DNA from: Xestospongia bergquistia
Taxonomy: Eukaryota; Porifera; Demospongiae; Haplosclerida; Petrosiidae
Assembly: GCA_963965975.1 (NCBI GenBank)
Contig: OZ014416.1
Coordinates: 186,001-250,000 of the forward strand
Reading direction: 5' to 3'
Length of the DNA stretch: 64,000 bases
Below, in pieces: positions 36,700 through 52,466 of this stretch (the first letter of the stretch is position 1; the number at the start of each line of letters is the position of its first letter). A program made the position numbers and the translations under genes. Below the pieces are notes generated by a model. The model ran no database searches and was not told where the DNA came from. It saw nothing but the letters and a program-made list of their open reading frames with translations.

Positions 36700-39600
36700 T
36701 CACACTACAGATGTGCTGACCACCCTACCAATGGGACGTAATCGTCTCCTGTCCTGAGGTACTTGAACAGATCGCATAGCGGAATCCTAAGAAACAAAGG
36801 ATTGACAAAAGCATGGAGATATATTTACATACCCTAAGACTTCGTCGACTTTGTTGATTACGAACAAAAGTGGAAATTGGTGGCTCAGTTAAATCAGGAT
36901 TAGATGAAGTATGTGTCATCATTCTTCTAGATGGATGAGGAGAAAAATCTCCAGAGCTAGGTCGAGGAGATGTAGGACGAGATGTAGGACGAAGAAGGAG
37001 TGGAGAAGAATTTTGAGGAGTTTCCAATGGCTGTGGTAACTGTTCCTGCTCTTCTTCATCAACAATACTATATGGAGTGATAATATAGTCTCATACCTGT
37101 GTAAATGGTTTGAGTATCAGTCTGACCTGTTAATATCATCTGTAGAGAATAATTTTGCTAATTGATTTGCCAAGTGTCTTCGTAGAGGAGATTTATTTGG
37201 TAAATGTATAACATGTGATAATTGTTCACTGTTGAAATAACCTCTTTCAAGAAATAGGAGAGCACCATGTACACCACAGGCAGTCACATGATCAGCATAT
37301 TCCTATATAAATTGATTAATACATGGAGTAATGGATTAATACATGGAGTAATGGATTAATACATGGTGTAATGGATTAATATATGGTGTAATGGATTAAT
37401 ATATGGAGTAATGGATTAATACATGGAGTAATGGATTAATATATGGAGTAATGAATTAATACATGGAGTAATCAATTAATACATGGAGTAATGGATTAAT
37501 ATATGGAGTAATGGATTAATACATGGTGTAATGGATTAATACATGGTGTAATGGATTAATATATGAGTAATGGATTAATACATGGTGTAATGGATTAATA
37601 CATGGAGTAATGGATGAACAAATAAGTGAATGAATGGATGAATGAGTGAACAAATAGATGGATATTGGGTACCTCCATATTAATTTTCTTTAACCAAAGA
37701 CAAACATCAGTATTAGTCCAATATAGTGGATTGTTAGTTGTTTGACGATGAGCATGAATAGCCTCTCTACGAAACTCATGCATTCGAAGTAGTTCGACTC
37801 CTGATAGAAAACTAAGTTGTTCCAACTTCTTTGTTATCTACAAATATAATAATAATATTCATTACCTCAAAACACTATGAATATTATTAAAAGTATACCT
37901 TGAGGTATTTCTTAATGTCATCACGAGATAGAGAATTGAGGACACGCCCATCTACCATACCATTATACAGACTGGACGAGAGATGCGGCAAACCACAGTC
38001 TATAGCCCAAGTATATGCCACCCAATTATGATCAATAGTACTCGCTTCAGGAAAATGAGAACTAGAGAATAAAGTCATGTGACATATACTCCATAAAATA
38101 AATCAACACAATAACACAATAGTACATGTACAATACATGTAAATTACATGTAAAATACATGTAATTAAATTATGTCAATTACTACAAAATAATGTGTTAT
38201 ATATACAAATGTTACTGATATTATCACAGCTGGGCTACTCATCTGTCATACGACATTAATATCAATTACTATAGTTAGATGTCTTCTGGTAAAGCATATC
38301 CTGTGAAACTTCCCACATTATATCAAAAGCCACACACAATAAACACTATGTAATATAAATTGATGATAAAGTGCATTACATGTTAACAAGGTCATTGATG
38401 TTTATGCATATATTTTGTGGTAATTAAATTATTTACTTTGATGATGGCCTTCGGAGTTCTTCAATAGCTAGACGAAGTCTTCGACGATGAAGTGGGTGAC
38501 TAATACTCAGTCTCTTTTCCATGTCAGAGTTAGTGAGCGCTAGCATAGCATGTCCTGATGTCACATATTGTCTAATTGAGCTAATATATTGAGGCATTCC
38601 TAGAGAAATTATATAATTATATTAAAATCATCAGTTCTGATTTTCTAAGAGCTCATTTATAACAACATGTTGCATCAACAATTATATAATTAACAATTAA
38701 CAACCTTAAATCTAATTTTCCTGCTTAACAAGAGGGAAATGTCAACACAATAGCTGTCATTTTGGTAACCCTGGCAACCTAGCTCTATTGCTTTATTATC
38801 AAACACATAAAAAACTATAATTGTATTCATGAACATCATATTCATTTGGTCAGTACTCTCAAACTGAATAGTTAAGAAATGACGTGAATATGATAAAAAT
38901 CTATAGTATAAGATCATTGATTCTATTGTATGTAACTTACCTACAACAACTTCCATCCATGCCACTATAGCTCGTGTATTCCATTGTTGAAATTGTGTTC
39001 CTCGAAATTCTTCTAAGACAGCATGTGGGTCACTGACATCTTGGAGACTTACTGTGGAAAGGCGATAGGGATTTGGAGAGCTGGTGTTACTACGATGATG
39101 TAGTCCAGAGTGTGATGACAATGATGTTTGACTTAATTGAAGGTTATCTGTAGAAAGAAAATTGTAAAATCTAGTCCATGCTATTGTATTTATAGTAACT
39201 GCTGTAATTCATAGTTTTATTGTCATACCATTCAGTGTTAAAAAGATATAACATCTTATGAATAGACTTAAGTATATTAATGAAAGCATATTAACAATGA
39301 ATGACTCAATGGCTATAGAAAAAAGATCCCAATTGAGAAATCTTGGTAGCCATCCAAAAAATTTGGCTACTGGTCAATGTAAAAAAACATTTGCAGAGTT
39401 TGAGCTAAAGTGGAATGATAACAAAATAATTGTGTTGAAAATAACTCTAATACTTTTAGTTTTGTTCAAACTTCTCATGTTAACAAAAACATACCAACAT
39501 TACTTAGTGGACGTGACATAATCAGTTGTACTCCATTAATAGTACAACCTAAGTTTCATATTACATGGAATATGATAAGTGAAGTGTAAAATAACACTGG

Positions 39601-41370
39601 TTTACTAATTCCATCAAGTACATTATGTCATAACACTTTATTATTATTATAACAATACTTACCTAAACTTGATGTACTCCTTTGAGATAAACTAGATACA
39701 CTATGACGTTTTCCAGTACTTGAAGCCCTTCGAAATCGGTTTAAGAAGTTTCTCACACTTCGTCTTTCTCGTCTGTGTCTGTCGATATTTGTGGGTGTGG
39801 CCACACGAGCTTCACATTGCGATGATGCGATACTAACTCGTTCTCCCCAATCTTCGCATACTATCACTTCAGCCCCGCCTCCTCCGCTAGCATGACCACT
39901 ATCACTCTCTCCAATCTCTTCTTGCTGCCTTTGCATATCAGGGGGTGTTCCCATGGAAACAAGACTGGGTCGTATGTCAACTTGAATGGCAGCATCAACT
40001 ACTGGTTTGGTAGCTCGTAAATCTCTCACAAGTGCTCTCAAACTATTGTTAGCTGATTTGACTGCAGATAATTCATCATTCTTATGTTCCAATTCCACTT
40101 CAATTGATCTGAGAGATGCATCATTAATATCAAGCTTCGTTCTAAGATTAACAGATCTTTCTGCCGCCTCACGTGCTTTCTTAAGCAGATCCCATTTTTC
40201 ACGCTCCAGTCGAGCATTTTGTCGACTTAATTTCTTAATTCTATCTTCTCTTACATTCAATTCCATTAAATGCTGTGAATGAATCAATTCAATTTCTCTT
40301 TCTTTCTCTCTCAATTGAATTTGTAGTTGTTCAATTAACAAAGACAGCTGGCGATTGGATTGTGCTTTCTCCTCTTGAAGCTCTCTCATTCTTCTCAGTT
40401 GTTCCCGTTTATAAAATTGGTTTTTCTCATTTAGTGATGTCACATTGTATTCCTTTTTAACAGCAATAGATTTCATTTCAATGTCTTCATCTTCAATACT
40501 AACAGGATTGACAAACCATTCTTCCTCAACTTCTTTCTCATTATTTCCTCTCATATTGTGATTGGTATTGTCTTTGTCTCTGCTTTTTACACTGACTTCT
40601 TGCATATCTGTGGTATTTGCACTTTCATTGATCAAATGTCCTCTCTGTAGCTCTTCAGTAAGTAAATCTTCTAATGCAGATGGCATAACTTCTCTTGTCT
40701 CTTCTTTTTCTTGGACATTATCCTCTTCATCATCCTCATTTTCATATTGTAGAGACACTCCAGGATAAACTGCATGTTTGAATGGAAATGACATTTCTTT
40801 TACCATCAATGGTGTGGTATCTATTACTTGACGAGGATTGCCAGAGAGGATAGATTTGTGCTCCATATATGATGATAATGCAGTATCATCTGATGATAGT
40901 GAAAGAGGCTGTTCCCTTGGAGAAAAGGATCTAACTGGAGAGCTAAAGGAGGGAGGATCTGGTGCATACTTTGTTGAGGGTAGTCTCTGTGGAGACTTAA
41001 CACGAATTGGTTCTGGACTTGGAGAGGGTGATTTGCTGTCACTTGAACTAGTCAATGCTGGAGTAGAAGAACGACGAACTGTGTCTTGTGCACTGCTAAC
41101 ACGACAAAAGACTTCATCACTGTCTTCACCTTCCTCTTCTTTGTCCCTTTGATCCCACAATCGTCGCTTAGTGGCTGGATTACTTCGAGACATCGAATTA
41201 TATTGACGTGACTGATGTCGTTTTGGTTGATGGGGCAAACCATTTCTTTGTTTCCATTGCCTACGATCTAAATGATCTTGAACTCTCCTCAATTCTTCTT
41301 CCATTGATTCGATGAACGCCCTTCGGCTGCGAGTATCCACTGGTGTAGGTGTCCTTTGGACAGCGGCCAT
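36700..41370 (-). CDS. PPFIBP1: Liprin-beta-like scaffold (coiled coil plus SAM domains)
   Basis: Scaffold partner of liprin-alpha and LAR-type phosphatases in vertebrates. One large 5' exon (about 39663-41370) encodes an N-terminal helix, a disordered acidic and Ser-rich part, and a long coiled coil (residues about 330-470, with repeated Leu/Glu/Arg heptads). Then come three SAM modules: one from WNTRAIVAWMEV near 39000 to NPLHRRRLRLAIEELR near 38500; a second, HNWVAYTWAIDCGLPHLSSS with VDGRVLNSLSRDDIKKYLKV near 38050-37890; and a third, WTNTDVCLWLKKINM with GVHGALLFLERGY and LPNKSPLRRHLANQL. The motifs VDGR and PNKxxLRRHL favour liprin-beta over liprin-alpha. A Ser/Pro-rich tail ends at 36700-36702. 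The introns hold a 20-bp minisatellite (37310-37620). Confidence 0.85.
37310..37620. repeat. 20-bp minisatellite in a liprin-beta intron
   Basis: About fifteen tandem copies of a 20-bp unit of the form ATGGATTAATACATGGAGTA, varying at two or three positions (ACATGG/ATATGG, GGAGTA/GGTGTA). It lies directly upstream, in gene sense, of a SAM-encoding exon boundary. There are no spacers between copies, so it is not a CRISPR array. Confidence 0.9.
38079..38440. other. Longer liprin-beta intron
   Basis: One of the longer introns of the window. It contains several copies of TACATGTAA near 38115-38165 and is otherwise featureless. Confidence 0.5.
39145..39660. other. Longest liprin-beta intron
   Basis: About 500 bp without a supported gene. 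A plus-strand frame at 39258-39521 is open by chance and lacks family resemblance or splice context. Confidence 0.5.
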
Positions 41371-41642
41371 TCACCGTTACCAATTTTATTAAGTTAGAGC
41401 GATTGAGTTAGTTATCGAGCTATCACAGAATTACAAAGTCTATTGACTGCGACTTAAAAGTGTTGTTTGCATGAGTTATTACTCCTACTTGCGTTGGAAT
41501 GTACTTAATAGCTCTGTGTGTGTGAATATTCGATTAACATATAGTAGCCACATCCGCAAGTATGCGAAACTCGATTGTGGGCGTGGTCGGGATTATTAGT
41601 AGAGGCCGTGGGCGTGGTTTTTATTACGATCCATGTGATGTG

Positions 41643-42586
41643 ATGATGGAGGTGGAAGATCAGAAAAAAATAGAAGGGGATGAACGAGCGATAGAGGTAC
41701 ATAATTAAGCTCAAAGTGGTTGTGGTTACTTGTTGATATTATTAGACAAAGAACCAGAAGAAAAAACGAAGAAAGAAGAAGAGACGAGAGCAAAAACGTT
41801 TAGAACAGACAACAACAACAACTGGAGAGGATAGAAAAGACCCTTCACCTGATCCAACAATTGAGATTGAGTAAGACTCCACCCACACCACACCCACTAA
41901 TTATCATATTATTAATACTAGATATGTAACGGAACCTGTCCTAAGTCCATCAGATCCTAATTATTACCAATTCAATAAAATATTTGAAGCATTTAAGGTA
42001 ATAATTTTAATACCAATACATAAATATATCCATTGTATTTAGTTAACTGACCAAAGTGATAATGCTGAAGAAAATCCTTTTCATGTAGCTGCAAAAAATG
42101 CTCAGGTAAGCCACACCTACTTGTTAGTAATACATTATTGTTCCTTAGGGAGGTAGAAAATCTCTTGCTATGAGAGATGATGACTCTGATGATGAAGGAG
42201 TAAGTCACATGACTATCACATGATCCTATCCATAATTTTCATAGACCAAGAAGGATGATAATTCAGCTCAATTATCGAAAAAAAAGTTGCGTCGTTTGAG
42301 TAGAATGAGCGTTGCACAACTAAAGCAACTTGTAGATCGACCAGATCTTGTTGAAATGCATGACGTCTCAGCCCATAATCCTCATTTGTTGATATATTTG
42401 AAGGTATAAATATTTGAAGGAGATATATAATTAGATTATATTATTTATTAGTCTGCTCGTAACACTGTTCAAGTTCCACGACACTGGTGTTATAAACGTA
42501 AATATCTCCAAGGAAAACGAGGCATTGAAAAACCACCTTTTAATCTACCAGAATTTATTAAAGTGAGTGACTTAATTATAATTATA

Positions 42587-42621
<35 letters not shown>

Positions 42622-44286
42622 GCAACTGGTATTATGGAAATGAGGTCTGCATTGGATGAGAAAGATGATTCTAAAAGTTTAAAACAAAAGACTAGAGAAC
42701 GTGTTCGTCCAAAAATGGGAAAATTAACTATTGATTATCAAAAATTACATGATGCTTTCTTTAAATGGCAAACTAAACCTCGAATGACCATTCATGGAGA
42801 TCTCTATTATGAGGTACAATATATATATATATATATATATCCCTTTGTCTACTGTACATACTCTGTAGGGTAAAGAGTTTGAGACACGGCTGAGAGATAG
42901 GAAACCTGGAGACCTATCAGATGACATCAGAATCGCTTTAGGAATGCCAATAGGTCCAGTTAGTTGACCACACCCTTTAATGACGTAATGACCACACCCA
43001 TTAGGGAAAGCAAAAGTTTCCTCCTCCTTGGCTCATTGCTATGCAACGTTATGGACCACCTCCCTCTTATCCTAACCTCAGAATACCTGGACTAAATGGT
43101 CCTATTCCAGAGGTATTATAAATTAATAATTAAACTTTGACATTTGAATATTAGGGATGTTCGTTTGGTTACTTTGTTGGTGGGTGGGGTAAACCCCCAG
43201 TTGATGAACTTGGTCGTCCATTGTATGGTGATGTATTCGGAATGCATCGAGAAGTTAGTCACATGATAGTCATGTGACTACATTGTTATTGTTGCTCTTT
43301 AGGGTCCAGACATTGGAGATGAGGAGGAGGTAGATCAAGGCTTATGGGGAGAAATGGAATCTTCTGAAGAAGAGGAAGATGAAGATGAGGTAAGAAAACT
43401 ATTTGTTTAGTTTATTAATTTTTTTGTAGGATGAATCTGAAGATGAAAGAGAGAAACCTGCTGATGAGATACAGCCAGGAATGATAACACCAATGGAGGG
43501 GTAGTTTCCTGTTGTTTTAGCTTTGATTAATTCTTAAATTAATAACTAGGTTGGTAACTCCAAGTGGTCTCACGTCTATACCAGCTGGTATAGAAACACC
43601 AGAAATGATACAATTACGAAAGAAAAAGATTGAAGAAGCTATGGAGCAAGGGTAAGTAGTTAACAAGCTCTATAAGATATCTCTGATACCATATTATTGT
43701 AGAGGTGATACTCCAGCTTTATATACTATCTTGCCAGAGAAACAGGCAACAGTGGGCGGGGCTATGATGGGATCCTCTCATGTATACGATATTGCTGCTG
43801 TGAGTATAACTGTTCAGATTATTATAATTATTTTTTTATATTTTATATAAAGGGTGTACCTGGTTCTGCTACATTAAGAAAGGTAACCACCCCTCCCCCT
43901 GGTTAATTAGTAAGTTATTGTTATATTATTAGACAGCTGGTAGTGGGGGTGGTATCAGTGAAGGTATTGAAATATCTCTTGAACCGAGTGAATTGGAACT
44001 TGACAACTCAGCTATGACACAAAAGTAAGTCATTATAATATTTTGTAATAAAATAAACTTGTTTGCATTATAAATAATTAATAGATATGAGGATAAAATA
44101 CATGAAAAGACATTAGTAAAAGAAGACTTGAGTGATATGGTTGCGGAACATGTTGCTAGACAAAAGGTGAGAGTATATTTTTAACAAGACATTGTTATTG
44201 TTTTATTTACTCAGAACAAGCGCAAGAAAACATCTGAATCTTCATCTAGTAAATCAACAAAAAAATTAAAGGAGTTCAAGTTTTGA
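41643..44286 (+). CDS. SF3B2: Splicing factor SF3B2 (SF3b145)
   Basis: Subunit of the SF3b complex in U2 snRNP, near the branch site. About 17 exons. A basic N-terminus (KKKRRKKKRREQKR) is followed by TEPVLSPSDPNYYQFNKIFE and AFKLTDQ, the DUF382 core KKKLRRLSRMSVAQLKQLVD, VEMHDVSAHNPHLLIYLKSA and NTVQVPRHWCYKRKYLQGKR, then the PSP domain (KPGDLSDDIRIALGMPIGPG, PPPWLIAMQRYGPPPSYPNL, LYGDVFGMH) and an acidic stretch. After MEGLVTPSGLTSIPAGIETP comes the conserved C-terminal tail ending KKLKEFKF. The N-terminal SAP and proline-rich part of the human protein is missing. The intron before 42620 has a long TC microsatellite as its polypyrimidine tract; another holds a TA run near 42820. Divergent from liprin-beta by 272 bp. 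Confidence 0.95.
42588..42620 (+). repeat. (TC)n tract serving as polypyrimidine tract of an SF3B2 intron
   Basis: About 14 TC units run straight into the CAG acceptor of the exon starting at 42621. Confidence 0.85.
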
Positions 44287-44393
44287 AAAACATCAATTTT
44301 TGTTACATATCAATAACTCTTTAATTAATACACCCACGCATATAATAACATTCAAGCTCCACCCACTATAATTATTGGGAGGGCTAATTTAAG

Positions 44394-45176
44394 ATGAGGA
44401 ACACAAGTGAGCAGGAGTTAAGTGTCTGTGTAGCGCCTGTATCCCTCTACGATGTGTTACAATGGGACTACGGCCTAATACATATAATAGCTGTAATTGT
44501 CATCATTTTAACAAGTACTTGGCGCAGGAACAAACTATTCAAAACGTTTGAAAAGTAATTACAGTAATAATTACTCCAATTACTTGTTATTACAGTGTTA
44601 GGAGACAAGACGTGACGTCACAAGATGTTAATGACGTAATAAATAAACTTAGTGATCTAAATATCGGACACATACCTAGACGAGGTGATTTTACATATCA
44701 TAATTTGTACTTTGTAATAATACGAGTTAATATTATATTGAAGTATTAATATTAATAAGTGTATTTCACACCTCATCAGTGCATGAAATGTTCCTATGTA
44801 GTAATTATTATAGTCCAGTGACATAACTTGTAATGGTGTCTCTTTTCTTTTAGTGCCTTCCAATCAATCGTGGTTACATGATGTTGAGAAATTAAATAAT
44901 CTTATTAATAATTCATTAAATGTTTTAACTCCTTCATTAAACAATCAATTACTGTGGCCATCAAAATTAAGTCATCAACAGTCACTGGGTGTTACCATGA
45001 CAACTGTTTCAGCACCGACAACCAATCAAATTACAGCAGAATTTGAAAAGGATGAATTTATGGAATGGGAAGAAGAGGGTGGAACTATTCATGATATGAT
45101 GATGTCATCATTACATCATGAAAAACCAGAAACATCAAAAACATCTACATTGTCACGGTTTAGAAGGCTTTTGTAA
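44394..45176 (+). CDS. 190-aa single-pass membrane protein, unknown
   Basis: Exons 44394-44554, 44596-44684 and 44854-45176 join in frame to 190 residues. I do not recognise it. Residues 1-28 are polar, residues about 29-44 form one hydrophobic helix (LIHIIAVIVIILTS), followed at once by TWRRNKLFK, so by the positive-inside rule the long C-terminal part should be cytosolic (type III topology, no cleavable signal). The cytosolic part contains WLHDVEKLNNLINNSLNVL, probably helical, and an acidic patch EFEKDEFMEWEEEGGT. Same direction as SF3B2, 107 bp behind it, and convergent with PEX5 (gap 79 bp). Confidence 0.65.
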
Positions 45177-45255
45177 ACACTTTCCATTATATACCTTCAT
45201 TTGTAATATTATCTCTGACACAATTTTTCTTTTAGCAATTAGACAAAATAATAAA

Positions 45256-47931
<2,676 letters not shown>

Positions 47932-47997
47932 GTTACTGCAGTATGATTAAAGGAGGTGTGTCCCAAAATATATGGCCACACCCACAAACAATACACA

Positions 47998-48727
<730 letters not shown>

Positions 48728-48881
48728 ACCAGTCATGTGATCTGATAATACAGTATCACATGACTACCAGATGACCAAATATCACTTGTAGGACATTTGT
48801 TAATTCGATCATTTTATTGTTTGTATTTTTAAATAAGTTGTTTATGTATTAAATTGGTTGCCATAGTAACATTTAATATAC

Positions 48882-51124
48882 TTAATGTGCTCGACATGTA
48901 AATGTAATAGCCACACCTACTGAATTGTCTAAAGTAATAGAAGGCTGTTTTGGCCGACCAGACAGACATCTCATGTGAGCTAAATGATCTGTGACAGCTG
49001 AATAGAGCCCAGCTAACGAATTATGAAGTGATGAGTCATCCTAAAATAAAGGATAATGTCACTAAGTGTAACCATAGCAACAGTTACCTTGACAACAAAT
49101 GACTGAGGATTGGTACGCGAGACTTGTGACAAAGTTGTTGCAAATGTCCATGGCAGACAATTGGTGGGACTGTTGTCTAAGGAAGGATTATGGGCGGAAA
49201 CAGTGAGAGTGTGGCCACAAGGATACCGTATACATGTAGCTAATGGATGAAGGATCATGTCCTCCTGACACTCGTCTTGTCCAGTGGGTAAGGAAACAGT
49301 GTCTGATATCATCAGACCTTTGTCAAGACGACTTCGAGAACTGACCCTAACATCAATGGTAGTTTCAAGAGCGCAGGCCAGTACTCCCACTTTTATATAA
49401 CACTCTCTATAGTGAGAATGATGATGTCGTAATGATGTCATTGAGTGAGGAGAGAGGAAGGGAGGAGGAGGAGGAGGATGAGTACTTGGAGGAGGAGGGT
49501 TAAAGATAAACTGACCCTTATTGGAAAAAGTGGCATTGATACAGCCATCATAGGATGGATAAAAAGGGGTGGAGCTAAAACTAGTGATATCTTCTTTAGA
49601 ATTACAAAAGAACATGAGACGACCTTTACCGCCAAATAAAAGGGCGTGGTCAACTCGGGCAAGGTAAGGTACATAAGGATGACCATGATGATTGAGTATC
49701 TGAATACTACCTCCCAACTTACAAACAGCTCGTAGACATATTACATTGCCGGGGGCAACAGAAAATAGCTGACTGTGCACAGTTGGATGACCCAATGAAT
49801 GACTGGTTTGATTCATGTAGACTCGTACATGATGGGGTTGTCCTCGTGTGTTTGGTTTTGTTATATTGACTCGTATATAACAGCTGACTCTTGTAGGTTG
49901 AGCTATTGCCCATAGAGGATGAAGGCTCTTTAATTTACTATCAATGATTGTTGTATACCATCCTCTCACAAGAGGGATGCCGTTACTTGTCTTACGAAGG
50001 ACTATCTTCCCACGATCAACCCAACGATTTTTTTGATCAAAAAACGTAAAAAGATGTAGTTTTTCTACTTCTTTCATTTCTAATAGCATCTCTGTAGTAA
50101 GAGAGATGGAAAGAGTTAGGGAGACCCCTGGTTGTAATGTCAATCTAATACCATGTTCACTGAGAACTGATAATGTACCCAAGATTAAGGAAAAAATTGC
50201 AAACTCAGCACCATGTGAATCTCTATAAATTGGTTCTCTTAAAGCTGAACTAGTGAAGTCAGGTAATCCTTCATACAAAGAATGCAGTATACAACCAGCA
50301 TCAGAGTACACTGTTGACATTGGTGGAAGAATAAAAGCACATGAAGGAATATTTAGTACCGCTTGAAGCTGAGAGCCACTACCTATAAGACGTACTATAT
50401 GACTTCTGTTCAGATTAGTGACTTCAGTTACCATGGCAACATGTTCCATCCACACATTGATGTTGTTATTGTTTGAAGTGATAGGTATATGTACTTGTAA
50501 TGGTTGGTGGTTTGCTTCATGAAATAAAATGGACGTGGTCGTGTCTTTAAGTGAGGTGAAAATTTCAAAGACAAATTGTCCTTCTGCGTCAGTGAGAGTA
50601 GTGACCTCATCATGATATAGAACAGCTGCTAAAATAACAGGTTTTCCTTCAAAAGATGACAGGACTTGACCACGGACTATAGTATGTACTTTATCACAAG
50701 GCATGCATCGACATTTGGTTACTATGGTAACATTCATTGTTCGGACATGACCAGTGCAACGAAGGGTAAGATTCTTTTTCTCCCAGTCATCCAAGCAACA
50801 ACCATGAGTTCTGGAACATGGTCCAGAGAGGGTGTGGCAAGGGGTACGTGGACACAATCCATGATTATATAATCCTACCGGCAGAGAGGAGTTTGGTAAA
50901 TGACAGGACGAGGGAAGAGGGAAGGGGTGTGGTTGAGCTTGAATAATTTCTGATTGCAATGAATCTAGTACATAAATTACACACATTACACATATTCACA
51001 ATATTTTGCATCATAAATGACTTACCATCTACAGATACAGTCAGTCGTACTTGTAGATAAAATAAGAGAATTAAGAAGCTATAAAAAAGTTATTATCTAT
51101 TCATGAATATTCATTAAACGCCAT
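48882..51124 (-). CDS. CILP-like secreted matrix protein
   Basis: Resembles cartilage intermediate layer protein (CILP1/2). A very short first coding exon (ATGGC at 51124) joined to the exon at about 51082-51027 gives [19 protein letters not shown], a signal peptide. The main exon (about 50968-49089) then shows the Cys-rich block [18 protein letters not shown] with CC and KCRCMPC; a carboxypeptidase-regulatory-like beta domain ([32 protein letters not shown]); ZU5-like sequence ([12 protein letters not shown]...VYSDAG); and [16 protein letters not shown] with [11 protein letters not shown]-like and [11 protein letters not shown]. The last exon, [20 protein letters not shown] then AITFTCRAH, mirrors the CILP CFDGSSD...GTAVTFQC ending. 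The Ig and thrombospondin modules of vertebrate CILP are missing. Several N-glycosylation sites. A Pro-rich [13 protein letters not shown] stretch sits near 49490. Confidence 0.75.
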
Positions 51125-52311
51125 GCTATACCTCGTTGGTTTAGGACTTGGAGACTTTACAGACATCACTGTAAGAGGATTAGAAATTGTAAGAAGAGCT
51201 CACAGAGTCTATTTAGAAGCGTATACGTCACTATTAACTGTAGATCAGAAGCAATTGGTAAAACCTTATCACTTTATTGCTGATAAAATAAATAAACAAA
51301 TTTATGTCTCTCTCGCTGTTAGGAAGACTATTATGGACGATCATTGATGATAGCTGATAGAGAATTGGTAGAACAAAATGCTGGTTTGTTAATAGCTAAC
51401 TATTAAACACTCATATTGCCTCTTTACATAGATGAAATATTGGAGAATGCTGATACACAAGATGTTGCCTTTTTAGTGGTGGGTGATCCATTAGGGTAAG
51501 AGGACAACAGCTTGTTGCTTTGATAACGTCTTTCTGTCATTCAGTGCTACAACTCACACTGATTTGATTATACGAGCTAATGAGAGGAACATCCCCTATC
51601 AAATTGTTCATAATGCCTCCATTATAAATGCCATTGGTTGCTGTGGTTTACAGGTTCTAATAATAAGTACGGAGTATAATATTAATAGTTATTATAGTTA
51701 TATAGTTTTGGAGAGACAGTCTCTGTTCCATATTGGACTGATAGCTGGCAACCTGATAGTTTTGCTGACAAAATAGAAAAAAATTTAACCCATGGACTGC
51801 ATACTCTGTGTCTATTAGGTGAGTGTATTGACAATAAATACAATATTCCAACATAGATTTTGTATTTCTTTACATTAGATATTAAAGTAAAGGAGTTATC
51901 ACTGGAACATATGATGAAGTAATGTTTCTAGGTGAAGTAAAAATATCATTAACAGGTTGTACAGGGGTAAAAGAGTATACGAACCCCCTCAATTTATGAC
52001 AGTGGGCGTGGCTGCATCACAGCTTTTACAAGTGATCAAGAAACGTGAAGAGAGTGATCAACCTTTGCATTGTGAATATTTCATTTGTTTACTTGTATAT
52101 TGTTAATATCTTATTAGATCTTTCCGCTGAAAGATTATGTGTGGGTGTGGCTCGGATTGGTTCACCTGATCAAAAGATTGCTGTTGATTCATTAAGTAAT
52201 ATTAGTAGGTGGAGTTTAGGTGGACCCCTTCATTCTTTAGTAATAATTGGAGAAACTCATCCTTTAGAGAATACAATGTTAAATATTGTAGCTAATGCTG
52301 TAAAAGAATAA
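51123..52311 (+). CDS. DPH5: Diphthine methyl ester synthase DPH5
   Basis: SAM-dependent methyltransferase that methylates the eEF2 histidine intermediate in diphthamide synthesis. The start [20 protein letters not shown] is the family's invariant start, with the GLGLGD SAM site. Later blocks: [122 protein letters not shown] and [15 protein letters not shown]. About nine exons. The stop TAA (52309-52311) overlaps an AATAAA and abuts an inverted-repeat element. The ATG shares CATG with the CILP-like gene. Confidence 0.96.
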
Positions 52312-52466
52312 AAAATATGAATAGAGTTATCTGATTGGTCTCTTATAGCAATTTGTCCTAGGATAAAAATATTTTTATCCAAGGACCAGAAACATATCAG
52401 AAAATTTTTATCCTAGGACAAACTACTACAGCAGACCAATCTGATAACTCTATTCATATTTTTTTT
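52311..52466. mobile_element. MITE-like inverted-repeat element
   Basis: The left end AATATGAATAGAGTTATC plus GATTGGTCT is mirrored by AGACCAAT plus GATAACTCTATTCATATT at 52434-52459, with A and T runs outside. A second inner inverted pair, TTTGTCCTAGGATAAAAAT and ATTTTTATCCTAGGACAAA, lies between. There is no coding capacity. It begins at the last base of the DPH5 stop codon. No clear target duplication was found. Confidence 0.75.

Noticed and set aside
37310-37620. CRISPR array
   Set aside because: Repeats are head-to-tail without spacers, in a eukaryotic intron.
39258-39521. Plus-strand 87-aa frame inside a liprin-beta intron
   Set aside because: No family resemblance, no splice or promoter context; chance open frame in AT-rich sequence.
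49445-49639. Plus-strand frame opposite the CILP-like gene
   Set aside because: It is the complement of the Pro/Ser-rich coding stretch and has no independent support.
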